Source: Rhodobacteraceae bacterium EhC02
GTDB taxonomy: Bacteria > Pseudomonadota > Alphaproteobacteria > Rhodobacterales > Rhodobacteraceae
DNA: 64,000 nt
Reading direction: 5' to 3'
NCBI GenBank assembly: GCA_001650895.1
Contig: LXYH01000020.1
Location: 62,001 to 126,000 of the forward strand
Both the position numbers and the translations under genes were made by a program. Shown here piece by piece: positions 45,020-52,457 of the stretch. Below the pieces are notes generated by a model that worked only from the letters and a program-made list of their open reading frames with translations, made no database searches and was not told the DNA's origin. Every line of letters starts with the position of its first letter. The first letter of the stretch is position 1.

Positions 45020-45514
45020 TCAGAGGCCAAGATCGTCAGGAGTCAGCACGAAGGCGCGCCCGAAGCCACCGTTCAGGTAGGCGCGCTGCACATCGAACAT
45101 GGCAAAGGAAAAATCGGCAAAGCCGATGTACAGCCTGGCCTTGGGGTGGTCGCGCAGCCAATGCGCGGCCATCTCGTCATGTCCGGCCTCGCCATGCTGC
45201 AGGAAATGGGCTTGCGCTTGCAGTGTCAGGCGCGGATGGGTCAGCGGATCGCCTCGGGTTCCCGGCTCGCCCAGCAGGATCGACGCGGCCGGGTTGGCCT
45301 TGAGCGCGCGCGTATGATGCGACAGGTCCGAGACCAGTGTCGCGGGCTGTCCCTGCGGCGTGCGGCCGAAGGCCACGCGCGTGACCATGGGCGCGCCCGT
45401 GTCAGGGTCGATCACGCCAAGGGCTGCGTGCCGCGCCTGCAGCATCAGGTCCTGCGCAAGGCTGCGGGCCTCGTCATCCGTCGGCCGGATCGGGTTGGGT
45501 TTGTCGGTGCTCAT
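45020..45514 (-). CDS. Pyridoxamine 5'-phosphate oxidase-related split-barrel protein (HugZ-like)
   Basis: A 164-residue split-barrel protein. The pattern RHAALGVIDPDTGAPMVTRV, then LVSDLSHHTRALKANPAASI and a LLGEPG loop, matches the HugZ/PPOX-like group that binds flavin or heme. In the full HugZ family a C-terminal DUF2470 domain follows; here it is absent, making this the short form. I prefer the ATG at 45514 (MSTDKPNPIRPTDDEAR); an upstream ATG at 45553 would add 13 residues, and neither has a good ribosome site. Confidence 0.75.
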   Translation of the reverse strand: MSTDKPNPIRPTDDEARSLAQDLMLQARHAALGVIDPDTGAPMVTRVAFGRTPQGQPATLVSDLSHHTRALKANPAASILLGEPGTRGDPLTHPRLTLQAQAHFLQHGEAGHDEMAAHWLRDHPKARLYIGFADFSFAMFDVQRAYLNGGFGRAFVLTPDDLGL

Positions 45515-45576
45515 CACCGCAAAATAGGCCGCGCGGTCAGGCAGGACAAGCATGGTGCCGCGTCATGGAAGCGGTT

Positions 45577-46275
45577 TCAGAAGGTGCTCCAGAGGCCGAT
45601 CTTCACCCCCCGTTCATCGCTGCCCTGCAAGGCATGGAACAGGCCGAATTCAAGGTGCATCCGGTCGTTCAGGCGATAGGTGACGGATGGGACGATCCGC
45701 AGAAAGGCGGGATCCGGCAGGGTCCCTTCGGTCCGGAACAGCAGTACGCTGTTGTGCAGATCGACCAGCCCGGTCTGAAGCTGCAGCATCATGGTCCAGT
45801 CGGATGGCGGCGCATCGGCACGGGATGCGGTGAAGCCCAGCGTGACATCCGTTTTCAGATCGATCTCCTGCGCGGCCATGTCGACTTCGAGAAGGGTGTC
45901 GACGGCGATCCATCCCGTGCCATTGCGCGTCGTGATGTTGCGCCCGAACGACAGGCCGGGGCGCAGGACCGGCTGTCCTGCGATCTCGCCCAGGCCGATT
46001 TCAGCAGCGATCAGCCAGCCGAAAGACTGCCCGAAAGGCGCGCGCAGAAAGGCCACCGTCTTGGTCTGGCCTGACACGCTGCGGCCGGCGTCCAGACCAA
46101 GCGTGAGGCGCGGCATGAGGCCGTATTCCGCAAAAAGCGCGGTATAGCTGTCCGTGCCGCCCATCCCTTGCCAGGTGCTGAGGCTGGCAAAGCCCGTGCC
46201 CGAGGCGCGCGGCCAGGCGCCGGCATGGGCCTGACCGGCCAACAGGCAGCAGAACAAGACCAGCATCCGTCCCAT
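45577..46275 (-). CDS. Exported protein of unknown function, probably outer membrane
   Basis: A 232-residue protein with a signal peptide (MGRMLVLFCCLLAGQAHA). The mature part alternates like a beta-barrel and ends with HALQGSDERGVKIGLWSTF, a terminal aromatic as in outer-membrane proteins. YGLMPRLTLGLDAG and QSFGWLIAAEIGLGE are strand-like pairs. The start at 46275 places the leader correctly; upstream codons would spoil it. I do not recognise a family. Confidence 0.7.
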   Translation of the reverse strand: MGRMLVLFCCLLAGQAHAGAWPRASGTGFASLSTWQGMGGTDSYTALFAEYGLMPRLTLGLDAGRSVSGQTKTVAFLRAPFGQSFGWLIAAEIGLGEIAGQPVLRPGLSFGRNITTRNGTGWIAVDTLLEVDMAAQEIDLKTDVTLGFTASRADAPPSDWTMMLQLQTGLVDLHNSVLLFRTEGTLPDPAFLRIVPSVTYRLNDRMHLEFGLFHALQGSDERGVKIGLWSTF

Positions 46276-46437
46276 CGCGGAACCCCCCCATCGGCCAAGG
46301 ATCGCCCTGCAAGGTAAATCCAAGGTTAACAACAGCGGGTTTGGGCAAGGTGATTGTCATGCTATCATGCCGGCCGGAGGGCGCGGGTAGCCATGCCGCC
46401 GCGCCATCCAGACCGTGCAGGCCAGGGAGGACATGAC

Positions 46438-46755
46438 ATGCCCCAGATCAAGACGCCCGCCGATTGCCAGACCGTGATCACCACCTTCGAAATGACGCCG
46501 GGCACCTGCCAGGATCTGCTTGAGGCGCTGAACGCCGCCTATGCCGAATTCATCTCGAAGCAGCCCGGTTTCATCGCGGCAGGGCTGCATGTGAACGACG
46601 CCCAGACCCGCATCGCCAATTACTCGCAATGGCGCAGCCGCGAGGATTTCCAGGCGATGCTGCGCACCCCGGAAATGCGCGAGCGCAACCGGACCCTGGC
46701 CGCGCTGTGCAAGACCTTCGAGCCGGTCATGTATGACGTGGTCGCCACCTACTGA
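46438..46755 (+). CDS. Antibiotic biosynthesis monooxygenase (ABM) domain protein
   Basis: A 105-residue dimeric ferredoxin-like-fold protein. The pattern QPGFIAAGLHVNDAQTRIAN then YSQWRSREDFQAM is characteristic of ABM proteins, cofactor-free oxygenases or heme-handling relatives (the heme monooxygenase fold). CCAGGGAGG lies upstream of the ATG. It stands 122 bases before the universal stress gene; no clear operon. The substrate is unknown. Confidence 0.82.
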   Translation: MPQIKTPADCQTVITTFEMTPGTCQDLLEALNAAYAEFISKQPGFIAAGLHVNDAQTRIANYSQWRSREDFQAMLRTPEMRERNRTLAALCKTFEPVMYDVVATY

Positions 46756-46877
46756 GCGGGCGCCGGCGCCAGCCGGATGCGGTGATCTGCCCCCTGTTGC
46801 GGCAGATATGACATGGATCAAGGACCGTCAGGGTTGTGTGGTGTCTGCTGATCCGGCCATCACAGGAGGAAAACCCG

Positions 46878-47285
46878 ATGTACAAGAATATCATGGTGCC
46901 CATTTCGTTCGATGAGGATCGCAACGCCAAGGGAGCGATCGACGTGGCCAAGGCACTGGCCAGCGACGGCGCGAAAGTCACCCTTCTGCATGTGATGGAA
47001 CAGATCCCGGGCTATGCGATTTCCTACATGCCGCCCGCCTATATCACCGAAAGCCGCAAGGCGATCCAGACCGAGCTTGAGGCCATGGCCGCCGATGCGC
47101 CGGGCGGCGAGGCCGTGCTGGTCGAGGGGCATTCCGGGCGCACGATCTTGGACTGGGCCGACAAGCATGGGGTCGATTGCATCGTCATCGCCTCGCATCG
47201 TCCCGGCATGCAGGACCTGCTGCTGGGCTCGACCGCGACCACGGTGGTGCGTCACGCGCGCTGCGCGGTGCATGTCATTCGCTGA
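46878..47285 (+). CDS. Universal stress protein, UspA family
   Basis: A 135-residue USP domain. It begins MYKNIMVPISFDEDRNAKGA and ends VIASHRPGMQDLLLGSTATT, VVRHARCAVHVIR; the ATP-loop is partly degenerate (the first G-x2-G is absent, G-S/T is present), so nucleotide binding is uncertain. AGGAGGA precedes the ATG. Cytosolic stress roles are usual. It is followed by repeat copy 3. Confidence 0.9.
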   Translation: MYKNIMVPISFDEDRNAKGAIDVAKALASDGAKVTLLHVMEQIPGYAISYMPPAYITESRKAIQTELEAMAADAPGGEAVLVEGHSGRTILDWADKHGVDCIVIASHRPGMQDLLLGSTATTVVRHARCAVHVIR

Positions 47286-47318
47286 GCGGCGTCGTGCCAG
47301 GACGCTGGCTGCGGACAT

Positions 47319-47339
47319 GGATATTTGAAGCAAGAAGAA
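47319..47339 (+). repeat. Dispersed 21-bp intergenic repeat, copy 3
   Basis: GGATATTT-N3-GCAAGAAGAA with N3 = GAA, between the uspA-like and rhodanese genes, both on the plus strand. It has the same orientation as copies 1 and 2 but no palindromic neighbour. Confidence 0.65.
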
Positions 47340-47410
47340 ACAGGGGCCGGTTTGCATGGTCCGGCCCTTGCGGGCATGATCGGCCTGCGAAACACGACGG
47401 AGGAGAGACA

Positions 47411-48019
47411 ATGCGCGCACGCATCCTGACCCTTGCCATGGCGGTGCTTTTGTCGGCGCTTTTCGGCGCGCCGGGCCGTGCTGAACAGCTGGGGCCCGTC
47501 AACATACGCCCCGATGTCCCCGGCGTGACCGTCCAGACCGAGGGCGGTCCGGTCCTGATCGGGCGGATCCAGGACAACGATCACGAGGTCAGCGGGGAAT
47601 GGGCGCGCACATCGCGTGCCTGCCCGCCCTTCTGCATCCAGCCGATGCATCCCGCCGAGGGGGTGACCACGATCGGAGAACTGGAATTGCTGGACATGCT
47701 GACCGATCCGGATGTCACGGTGATCGACAGCCGCACGCCCGACTGGTTCGCCGGCGGCAGCATCCCCGGCGCGGTGAACATGCCCTATGACCGGATGGTC
47801 GACCGCTTGGGCGAGTTGGGATGCGAGCCGGATTTCGATGGCTGGGATTGCGAGAACGCGCGCCGCGTGGCGCTGTTCTGCAACGGGCTGTGGTGCGGGC
47901 AGTCGCCTTCGGCCATCCGGGCGATGATCGCGGCCGGATATCCGGCCGAGCGGATCAGCTATTACCGCGGCGGCATGCAAAGCTGGCGCGTGCTGGGCCT
48001 GAGCGTGACGGGGGATTAA
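47411..48019 (+). CDS. Exported rhodanese-like sulfurtransferase
   Basis: A 202-residue periplasmic protein with a signal peptide (MRARILTLAMAVLLSALFGA). Residues about 80-195 form a rhodanese domain: VIDSRTPDWFAGGSIPGAVNM and the active-site loop FCNGLWCGQSPSA, with catalytic Cys157. A preceding ACPPFCIQPMHPAEGV segment with two cysteines is common in exported rhodanese-like proteins. GGAGGAGAG precedes the ATG. Sulfur transfer or cyanide detoxification is the family role; the acceptor is unknown. Confidence 0.85.
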   Translation: MRARILTLAMAVLLSALFGAPGRAEQLGPVNIRPDVPGVTVQTEGGPVLIGRIQDNDHEVSGEWARTSRACPPFCIQPMHPAEGVTTIGELELLDMLTDPDVTVIDSRTPDWFAGGSIPGAVNMPYDRMVDRLGELGCEPDFDGWDCENARRVALFCNGLWCGQSPSAIRAMIAAGYPAERISYYRGGMQSWRVLGLSVTGD

Positions 48020-48026
48020 GTCCGAC

Positions 48027-50204
48027 CTAGCGCCGCCGTGGTCGTGCCTTGCCGCCGCGCATGCCGCCGCGGCCGGCGGTGGAGCGGCCTTGCGAGGCGG
48101 TCGAGGCTTCGACCGCGGCATCGATGGCGGATTGGCGCGCCAGCGGATCGTCGGCGATGGCCAGATCCACGGCTTCCAGGCGCTTGACCTCGTCGCGCAG
48201 GCGGGCGGCCTCTTCGAATTCCAGGTTTTCGGCCGCCTTGCGCATGTCCGCGCGCAAGCCTTCCAGAACCGCCTGCAGATTGGCACCGGCCAGCGGCTTG
48301 TCGATCTTGGCGGTCACGCGGTTCATGTCCACATCGCCCTTGTAGAGACCGGCCAGGATGTCCTCGACGTTCTTCTTGACCGTCTGCGGCGTGATCCCGT
48401 GTTCGATGTTATAGGCGATCTGCTTTTCGCGGCGGCGGCTGGTTTCACCCATCGCGCGTTCCATGCTGCCGGTGATCCGGTCGGCATACATGATCACCCG
48501 GCCGTCTGCGTTGCGCGCAGCGCGGCCGATGGTCTGGATCAGCGATGTCTCGGATCGCAGGAATCCTTCCTTGTCGGCGTCCAGAATGGCCACCAGGCCG
48601 CATTCGGGGATGTCCAGACCTTCGCGCAGCAGGTTGATGCCGATCAGCACGTCGAAGGCACCAAGGCGCAGGTCGCGCAGGATCTCGATCCGTTCGATCG
48701 TGTCGATGTCGCTATGCATGTAGCGCACGCGGATGCCCTGTTCGTGCATGTATTCGGTCAGGTCCTCGGCCATGCGCTTGGTCAGCGTGGTGCACAGCGT
48801 CCGGAAGCCCTTGGCCGCGACCTTGCGCACCTCGTCCAGCAGGTCGTCGACCTGCATTTCGACGGGGCGAATCTCGATCTCGGGGTCGATAAGGCCTGTG
48901 GGGCGGATCACCTGTTCGGTGAACACGCCGCCTGCCTGTTCCAGCTCCCACGCCGCGGGGGTCGCGCTGACGAAGACCGATTGCGGGCGCATCGCGTCCC
49001 ATTCCTCGAACTTCAGGGGGCGGTTGTCCATGCAGGAGGGCAGGCGGAAGCCATGTTCGGCCAGGGTGAACTTGCGCCGGTAGTCGCCTTTGTACATGCC
49101 GCCGATCTGCGGCACCGAGACATGGGATTCATCCGCGAAGACAATGGCGTGGTCGGGGATGAATTCGAACAGGGTGGGGGGCGGCTCGCCGGGGGCGCGC
49201 CCGGTGAGGTAGCGCGAATAGTTTTCGATGCCGTTGCAGACGCCGGTCGCTTCCAGCATTTCCAGGTCGAAATTCGTGCGCTGCTCCAGCCGCTGCGCCT
49301 CGAGCAGCTTGCCCTCGTTCACCAGGATGTCCAGCCGCTGGCGCAGCTCTTTCTTGATGCCGATGACGGCCTGCTGCATCGTGGGTTTGGGGGTCACGTA
49401 GTGCGAATTCGCATAGACGCGGATCTGGTCGAAGGTATCGGTCTTCTGGCCGGTCAGCGGATCGAATTCGGTGATGCTTTCCAGATCCTCGCCAAAGAAG
49501 GACAACCGCCAGGCGCGGTCTTCAAGGTGGGCGGGAAAGATCTCAAGGCTGTCGCCACGCACCCGGAAGCTGCCGCGCTGGAAGGCCTGATCGTTGCGCT
49601 TGTATTGCTGCGCGACAAGGTCGGCGATGACCGCGCGCAGATCATAGCGGCCGCCCACCTTCAGGTCCTGGGTCATCGCGCCATAGGTTTCGACCGAGCC
49701 GATACCGTAGATGCACGAGACGGACGCCACGATGATCACATCATCGCGTTCCAGCAGCGCCCGGGTGGCCGAATGGCGCATCCGGTCGATCTGCTCGTTG
49801 ATCTGGCTTTCCTTCTCGATATAGGTGTCGGACCGGGGCACATAGGCTTCGGGCTGGTAATAGTCGTAGTAGCTGACGAAGTATTCCACGGCGTTGTCGG
49901 GAAAGAAGCCCTTGAATTCGCCGTAAAGCTGGGCCGCCAGCGTCTTGTTGGGGGCAAGGATGATGGCGGGGCGCTGGGTTTCCTCGATGATGCGGGCCAT
50001 GGTGAAGGTCTTGCCGGTGCCGGTGGCGCCCAGCAGCACCTGATCACGTTCCCCCGAAAGGACGCCCGCGGTCAGTTCGGCAATGGCGCGCGGCTGATCG
50101 CCTGCGGCCTCGAATTCGGTCTTCATGACGAAGCGGCGCCCGCCCTCGAGCTTGGGGCGGTTCTTCGCGTCTGGTGCGGGGGCATGCAGGACCGGCTGGG
50201 CCAT
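48027..50204 (-). CDS. uvrB: Excinuclease ABC subunit B
   Basis: A 725-residue DNA-damage-recognition helicase subunit of nucleotide excision repair. Walker [14 protein letters not shown] (58-70), the beta-hairpin region with [16 protein letters not shown], helicase motifs [34 protein letters not shown] and a C-terminal UVR motif ([20 protein letters not shown]) are all present. AAGGAA lies nine bases before the ATG at 50204, giving the [10 protein letters not shown] lead that UvrB proteins share. The last residues are Arg/Gly-rich, an extension often seen in relatives. Confidence 0.96.
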   Translation of the reverse strand: MAQPVLHAPAPDAKNRPKLEGGRRFVMKTEFEAAGDQPRAIAELTAGVLSGERDQVLLGATGTGKTFTMARIIEETQRPAIILAPNKTLAAQLYGEFKGFFPDNAVEYFVSYYDYYQPEAYVPRSDTYIEKESQINEQIDRMRHSATRALLERDDVIIVASVSCIYGIGSVETYGAMTQDLKVGGRYDLRAVIADLVAQQYKRNDQAFQRGSFRVRGDSLEIFPAHLEDRAWRLSFFGEDLESITEFDPLTGQKTDTFDQIRVYANSHYVTPKPTMQQAVIGIKKELRQRLDILVNEGKLLEAQRLEQRTNFDLEMLEATGVCNGIENYSRYLTGRAPGEPPPTLFEFIPDHAIVFADESHVSVPQIGGMYKGDYRRKFTLAEHGFRLPSCMDNRPLKFEEWDAMRPQSVFVSATPAAWELEQAGGVFTEQVIRPTGLIDPEIEIRPVEMQVDDLLDEVRKVAAKGFRTLCTTLTKRMAEDLTEYMHEQGIRVRYMHSDIDTIERIEILRDLRLGAFDVLIGINLLREGLDIPECGLVAILDADKEGFLRSETSLIQTIGRAARNADGRVIMYADRITGSMERAMGETSRRREKQIAYNIEHGITPQTVKKNVEDILAGLYKGDVDMNRVTAKIDKPLAGANLQAVLEGLRADMRKAAENLEFEEAARLRDEVKRLEAVDLAIADDPLARQSAIDAAVEASTASQGRSTAGRGGMRGGKARPRRR

Positions 50205-50631
50205 GGGCAGAGATTCCTTTTCAGAGCTCAGAGATTGACGCCTTCGCGGCCTGTTTCAACCCCTGTCGGGCGGTTCCCCGCAGGTGCCGGATTGCAAAAA
50301 TGCCGCAGCCAATAAAATATGTAGTCTATTCATATGTTTAAAATAAAAGCTTACAGTTTTGTGTAAGAAATGTCTGACACATTGTGCGAAATTTCTTGCA
50401 GGAATGGATTCGTTTTCCTAGCCTTGAAATTGCAAGTGGAAGACCCTGGCTGCCGGTGCCTGCGCACGACCCACCCCTCGCTCCCCGCGCAAGCATCGGC
50501 AACCAGGACTTTTACCTTTTTCCGCGACTTTCGTATCGATCTGCGCTGAAAAACCGCGCCCTGCGGTGGTCTGCGGTCTTGTCCTTGGCGCAGCTTTCTC
50601 CGATATAGGGGGCGCAAACCGGAGGAATCCC
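50205..50631. other. 427-base intergenic region upstream of uvrB and the complex I protein gene
   Basis: No gene is visible. From 50310 to 50400 it is AT-rich and holds nested inverted repeats: CTTACA-N6-TGTAAG (50350-50367), a TGTC-T-GACA core within 50371-50382, and AAGAAAT (50366) matched by ATTTCTT (50391 region). A LexA-type site would be expected for uvrB, but I find no clear GTTC-N7-GTTC or CTG-N10-CAG match. The rest contains the promoters for two divergent genes. Confidence 0.45.
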
Positions 50632-50943
50632 ATGCGCGCGCGTATCTACAAGCCAGCCAAGACCGCGATGTCCTCGGGCATGGCCAAGACCCATGACTGG
50701 GTTCTCGAATTCGCTCCGGCCGAAGCGCGGGAAGTGGATCCGCTGATGGGCTGGACATCCTCTGGCGATACGCAGGCGCAGGTCAAGCTGCGTTTCCACA
50801 GCAAGGAAGCGGCCGTGGATTATGCCGATGCCCACGGAATCGATGCCGTGGTGGTCGAACCCAAGACCCGCAAGCCCAACATTCGACCGGGCGGCTATGG
50901 CGAGAATTTCGCCACCAACCGCCGCGGTGCATGGACCCATTGA
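50632..50943 (+). CDS. NADH dehydrogenase accessory subunit, NDUFS4-like (ETC complex I family)
   Basis: A 103-residue protein of the ETC_C1 group, homologous to the mitochondrial 18-kDa subunit NDUFS4. It begins [20 protein letters not shown] and carries [36 protein letters not shown] and ends with [20 protein letters not shown], all family marks. It supports complex I in alphaproteobacteria at the inner membrane. GGAGGAATCCC precedes the ATG. Monocistronic. Confidence 0.92.
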   Translation: MRARIYKPAKTAMSSGMAKTHDWVLEFAPAEAREVDPLMGWTSSGDTQAQVKLRFHSKEAAVDYADAHGIDAVVVEPKTRKPNIRPGGYGENFATNRRGAWTH

Positions 50944-51035
50944 TCAGGGGATAGGCCCGGTAAATCCAGACCTGCAACCAGTGTAGAGAAACTGCGCCGA
51001 AGCCGCGTTGCCGCGGCTCTGGCGGAAGTCAGCCG

Positions 51036-51650
51036 TCAGGTGTCGATCAGGGCCGTATCGCGGCCGATCACGGCCGCATGGGCCCGGTTTTTCGCCCCAA
51101 GCTTCTTGCAGATCGACCGCATGTGCATCTTCACCGTGGTCTCGCTCTGATCAAGGTCATTGGCGATGTGCTTGTTGGTCAGGCCGCTTGCGGCAAGACG
51201 CAGAACATAGAGTTCGACGTCGTTCAGCTTTTCATGTTCTGCTGCGCCCTGCTTTTCGTTCAGCGCGCTTGTCGGCACGAACTTCTGCCCGGACTCGATC
51301 AGTCGCAGGACGCTGACAAGCGACTGCAGGGGCATCGTCTTGGGGATAAGGCCACGCACACCCAGCTCCATCGCGCGGTTCAGCGTGTGACGATCCGCAG
51401 TGGCCGAGAAGAGGACAACCTGTCCCTTGCCCGCGTCATCGACAATCTTGCGCACACTTTCCATCCCGACCATGCCAGGCATCCGCAGATCCAGCATCAC
51501 GATGTCGAACGCCTCTGAATTCGCCAGGCAATCGACCGCTTCTTCGAAGGTTTCCGCCGTTTCGACATAGAACCTGCCGGTATTGGCCAGCAGCGTTGCA
51601 ACGGCTTCTCCGATCAGGCGGTGATCATCCGCAAGCAATACCCTTGTCAT
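51036..51650 (-). CDS. LuxR/NarL-type response regulator
   Basis: A 204-residue two-component regulator. The receiver is complete: D8/D9 (LLADDH), phospho-acceptor D54 (MLDLRMPG), switch T84 (FSATA) and K104 (IPKTM). A LuxR-type helix-turn-helix covers about 143-200 (LNDVELYVLRLAASGLTNKH, then IANDLDQSETTVKMHM). AGGACGAG upstream favours the ATG at 51650; an ATG at 51686 would add 12 residues. It is divergent from the sulfite-oxidase-fold gene and hybrid kinase, the likely partner, with 308 bases between. Confidence 0.88.
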   Translation of the reverse strand: MTRVLLADDHRLIGEAVATLLANTGRFYVETAETFEEAVDCLANSEAFDIVMLDLRMPGMVGMESVRKIVDDAGKGQVVLFSATADRHTLNRAMELGVRGLIPKTMPLQSLVSVLRLIESGQKFVPTSALNEKQGAAEHEKLNDVELYVLRLAASGLTNKHIANDLDQSETTVKMHMRSICKKLGAKNRAHAAVIGRDTALIDT

Positions 51651-51958
51651 GGGCTCGTCCTGCAATGGATTGATTGATTTGGCCATTGTATTAATCTCGC
51701 TTTGCTTGTCTTGTTCTCGTCTGAAACTGACATCGAGTCAGGTTTTGCGGATTTTGCGAAACACAAGAACACGGCTATCTAATCGCACTTTGGTTGTATC
51801 GGCGGATTGCACCGCTCACGTAAGGTCATCCCCAGCATAACTTTACATGTCAAGTAGCTCGGGTCTCAAAGCCATTCTTAAAATCTTAAGATACTATTGT
51901 CGGACTGAAAGAGGAAAGGTAACTTTTGCGCTTGGATGAATAAAGGGATCTTGTAGTC
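51651..51958. other. Divergent regulatory region between the LuxR-type regulator and the SUOX-fold gene
   Basis: An AT-rich 308-base gap with no gene on the plus strand; the alternative start of the regulator lies at its left edge. It holds TCTTAA-N4-TTAAGA (51876-51891) containing the palindrome ATCTTAAGAT, about 70 bases before the SUOX-fold start; this is a candidate binding site for the divergent regulator. Confidence 0.45.
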
Positions 51959-52453
51959 ATGTTTCGTAGAGATTTGTTGCGCTACGCCGCGTCAGCCGGT
52001 GTAGTCTCGTTCGTCGGGCCGGTTGCCCGGGCCGGTTCCGATGTATTGCTGAGCGTGGATAGTCGCGGTGACGGATCGTCCCTGAAACAGTTCAGCGATG
52101 CGGATCTGATGGCCGTGCCGCAGGTCGAATTCATGACCTCGACGATCTGGACCGCCGGGGTATCGACCTTTTCTGGTCCGACGCTTTCCTCGGTGCTCGA
52201 GGCGGCAGGCGCGGTTGATGGCATGCTGATGATGACGGCGGTCAATGACTACAAGGTCGAAGTTCCTCGGGCGATCGTCGAGCCGAATGTGCCCATTATC
52301 GCCAACCGGATCGATGGCCAGCCCTTCAGTATCCGAGACAAGGGCCCCTTGTGGCTGATGTTCCCCTTCGATTCGGACAGCCGCTATCAGAGCGAAGAGG
52401 TGTATTCCTTCTCAATCTGGCAGCTGACGCAGATCAAGGTTCAGCAGGGTTGA
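51959..52453 (+). CDS. Exported sulfite-oxidase-fold (molybdopterin-binding-type) protein lacking cysteine
   Basis: A 164-residue protein with an N-terminal leader (MFRRDLLRYAASAGVVSFVG, RR-type, cleavage near ARA). The mature part matches the small oxidoreductase molybdopterin-binding domain: FSDADLMAVPQVEFMT, TIWTAGVSTFSGPTLSSVLE, then a C-terminal VYSFSIWQLTQIKV. The protein contains no cysteine at all, so the cysteine that ligates molybdenum in true sulfite-oxidase-fold enzymes is absent and catalysis with Moco is unlikely. It ends four bases before the hybrid histidine kinase, so the two are co-transcribed; a periplasmic sensing partner is the natural inference. Confidence 0.75.
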   Translation: MFRRDLLRYAASAGVVSFVGPVARAGSDVLLSVDSRGDGSSLKQFSDADLMAVPQVEFMTSTIWTAGVSTFSGPTLSSVLEAAGAVDGMLMMTAVNDYKVEVPRAIVEPNVPIIANRIDGQPFSIRDKGPLWLMFPFDSDSRYQSEEVYSFSIWQLTQIKVQQG

Positions 52454-52457
52454 TCCG

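Noticed and set aside
47319..47339. The dispersed repeat as part of a transposon or attachment site
   Set aside because: No transposase, terminal repeats or target duplication are visible near any copy.
48090..50315. A 741-codon open frame on the plus strand opposite uvrB
   Set aside because: Antisense shadow of uvrB; low-complexity composition and no motif.
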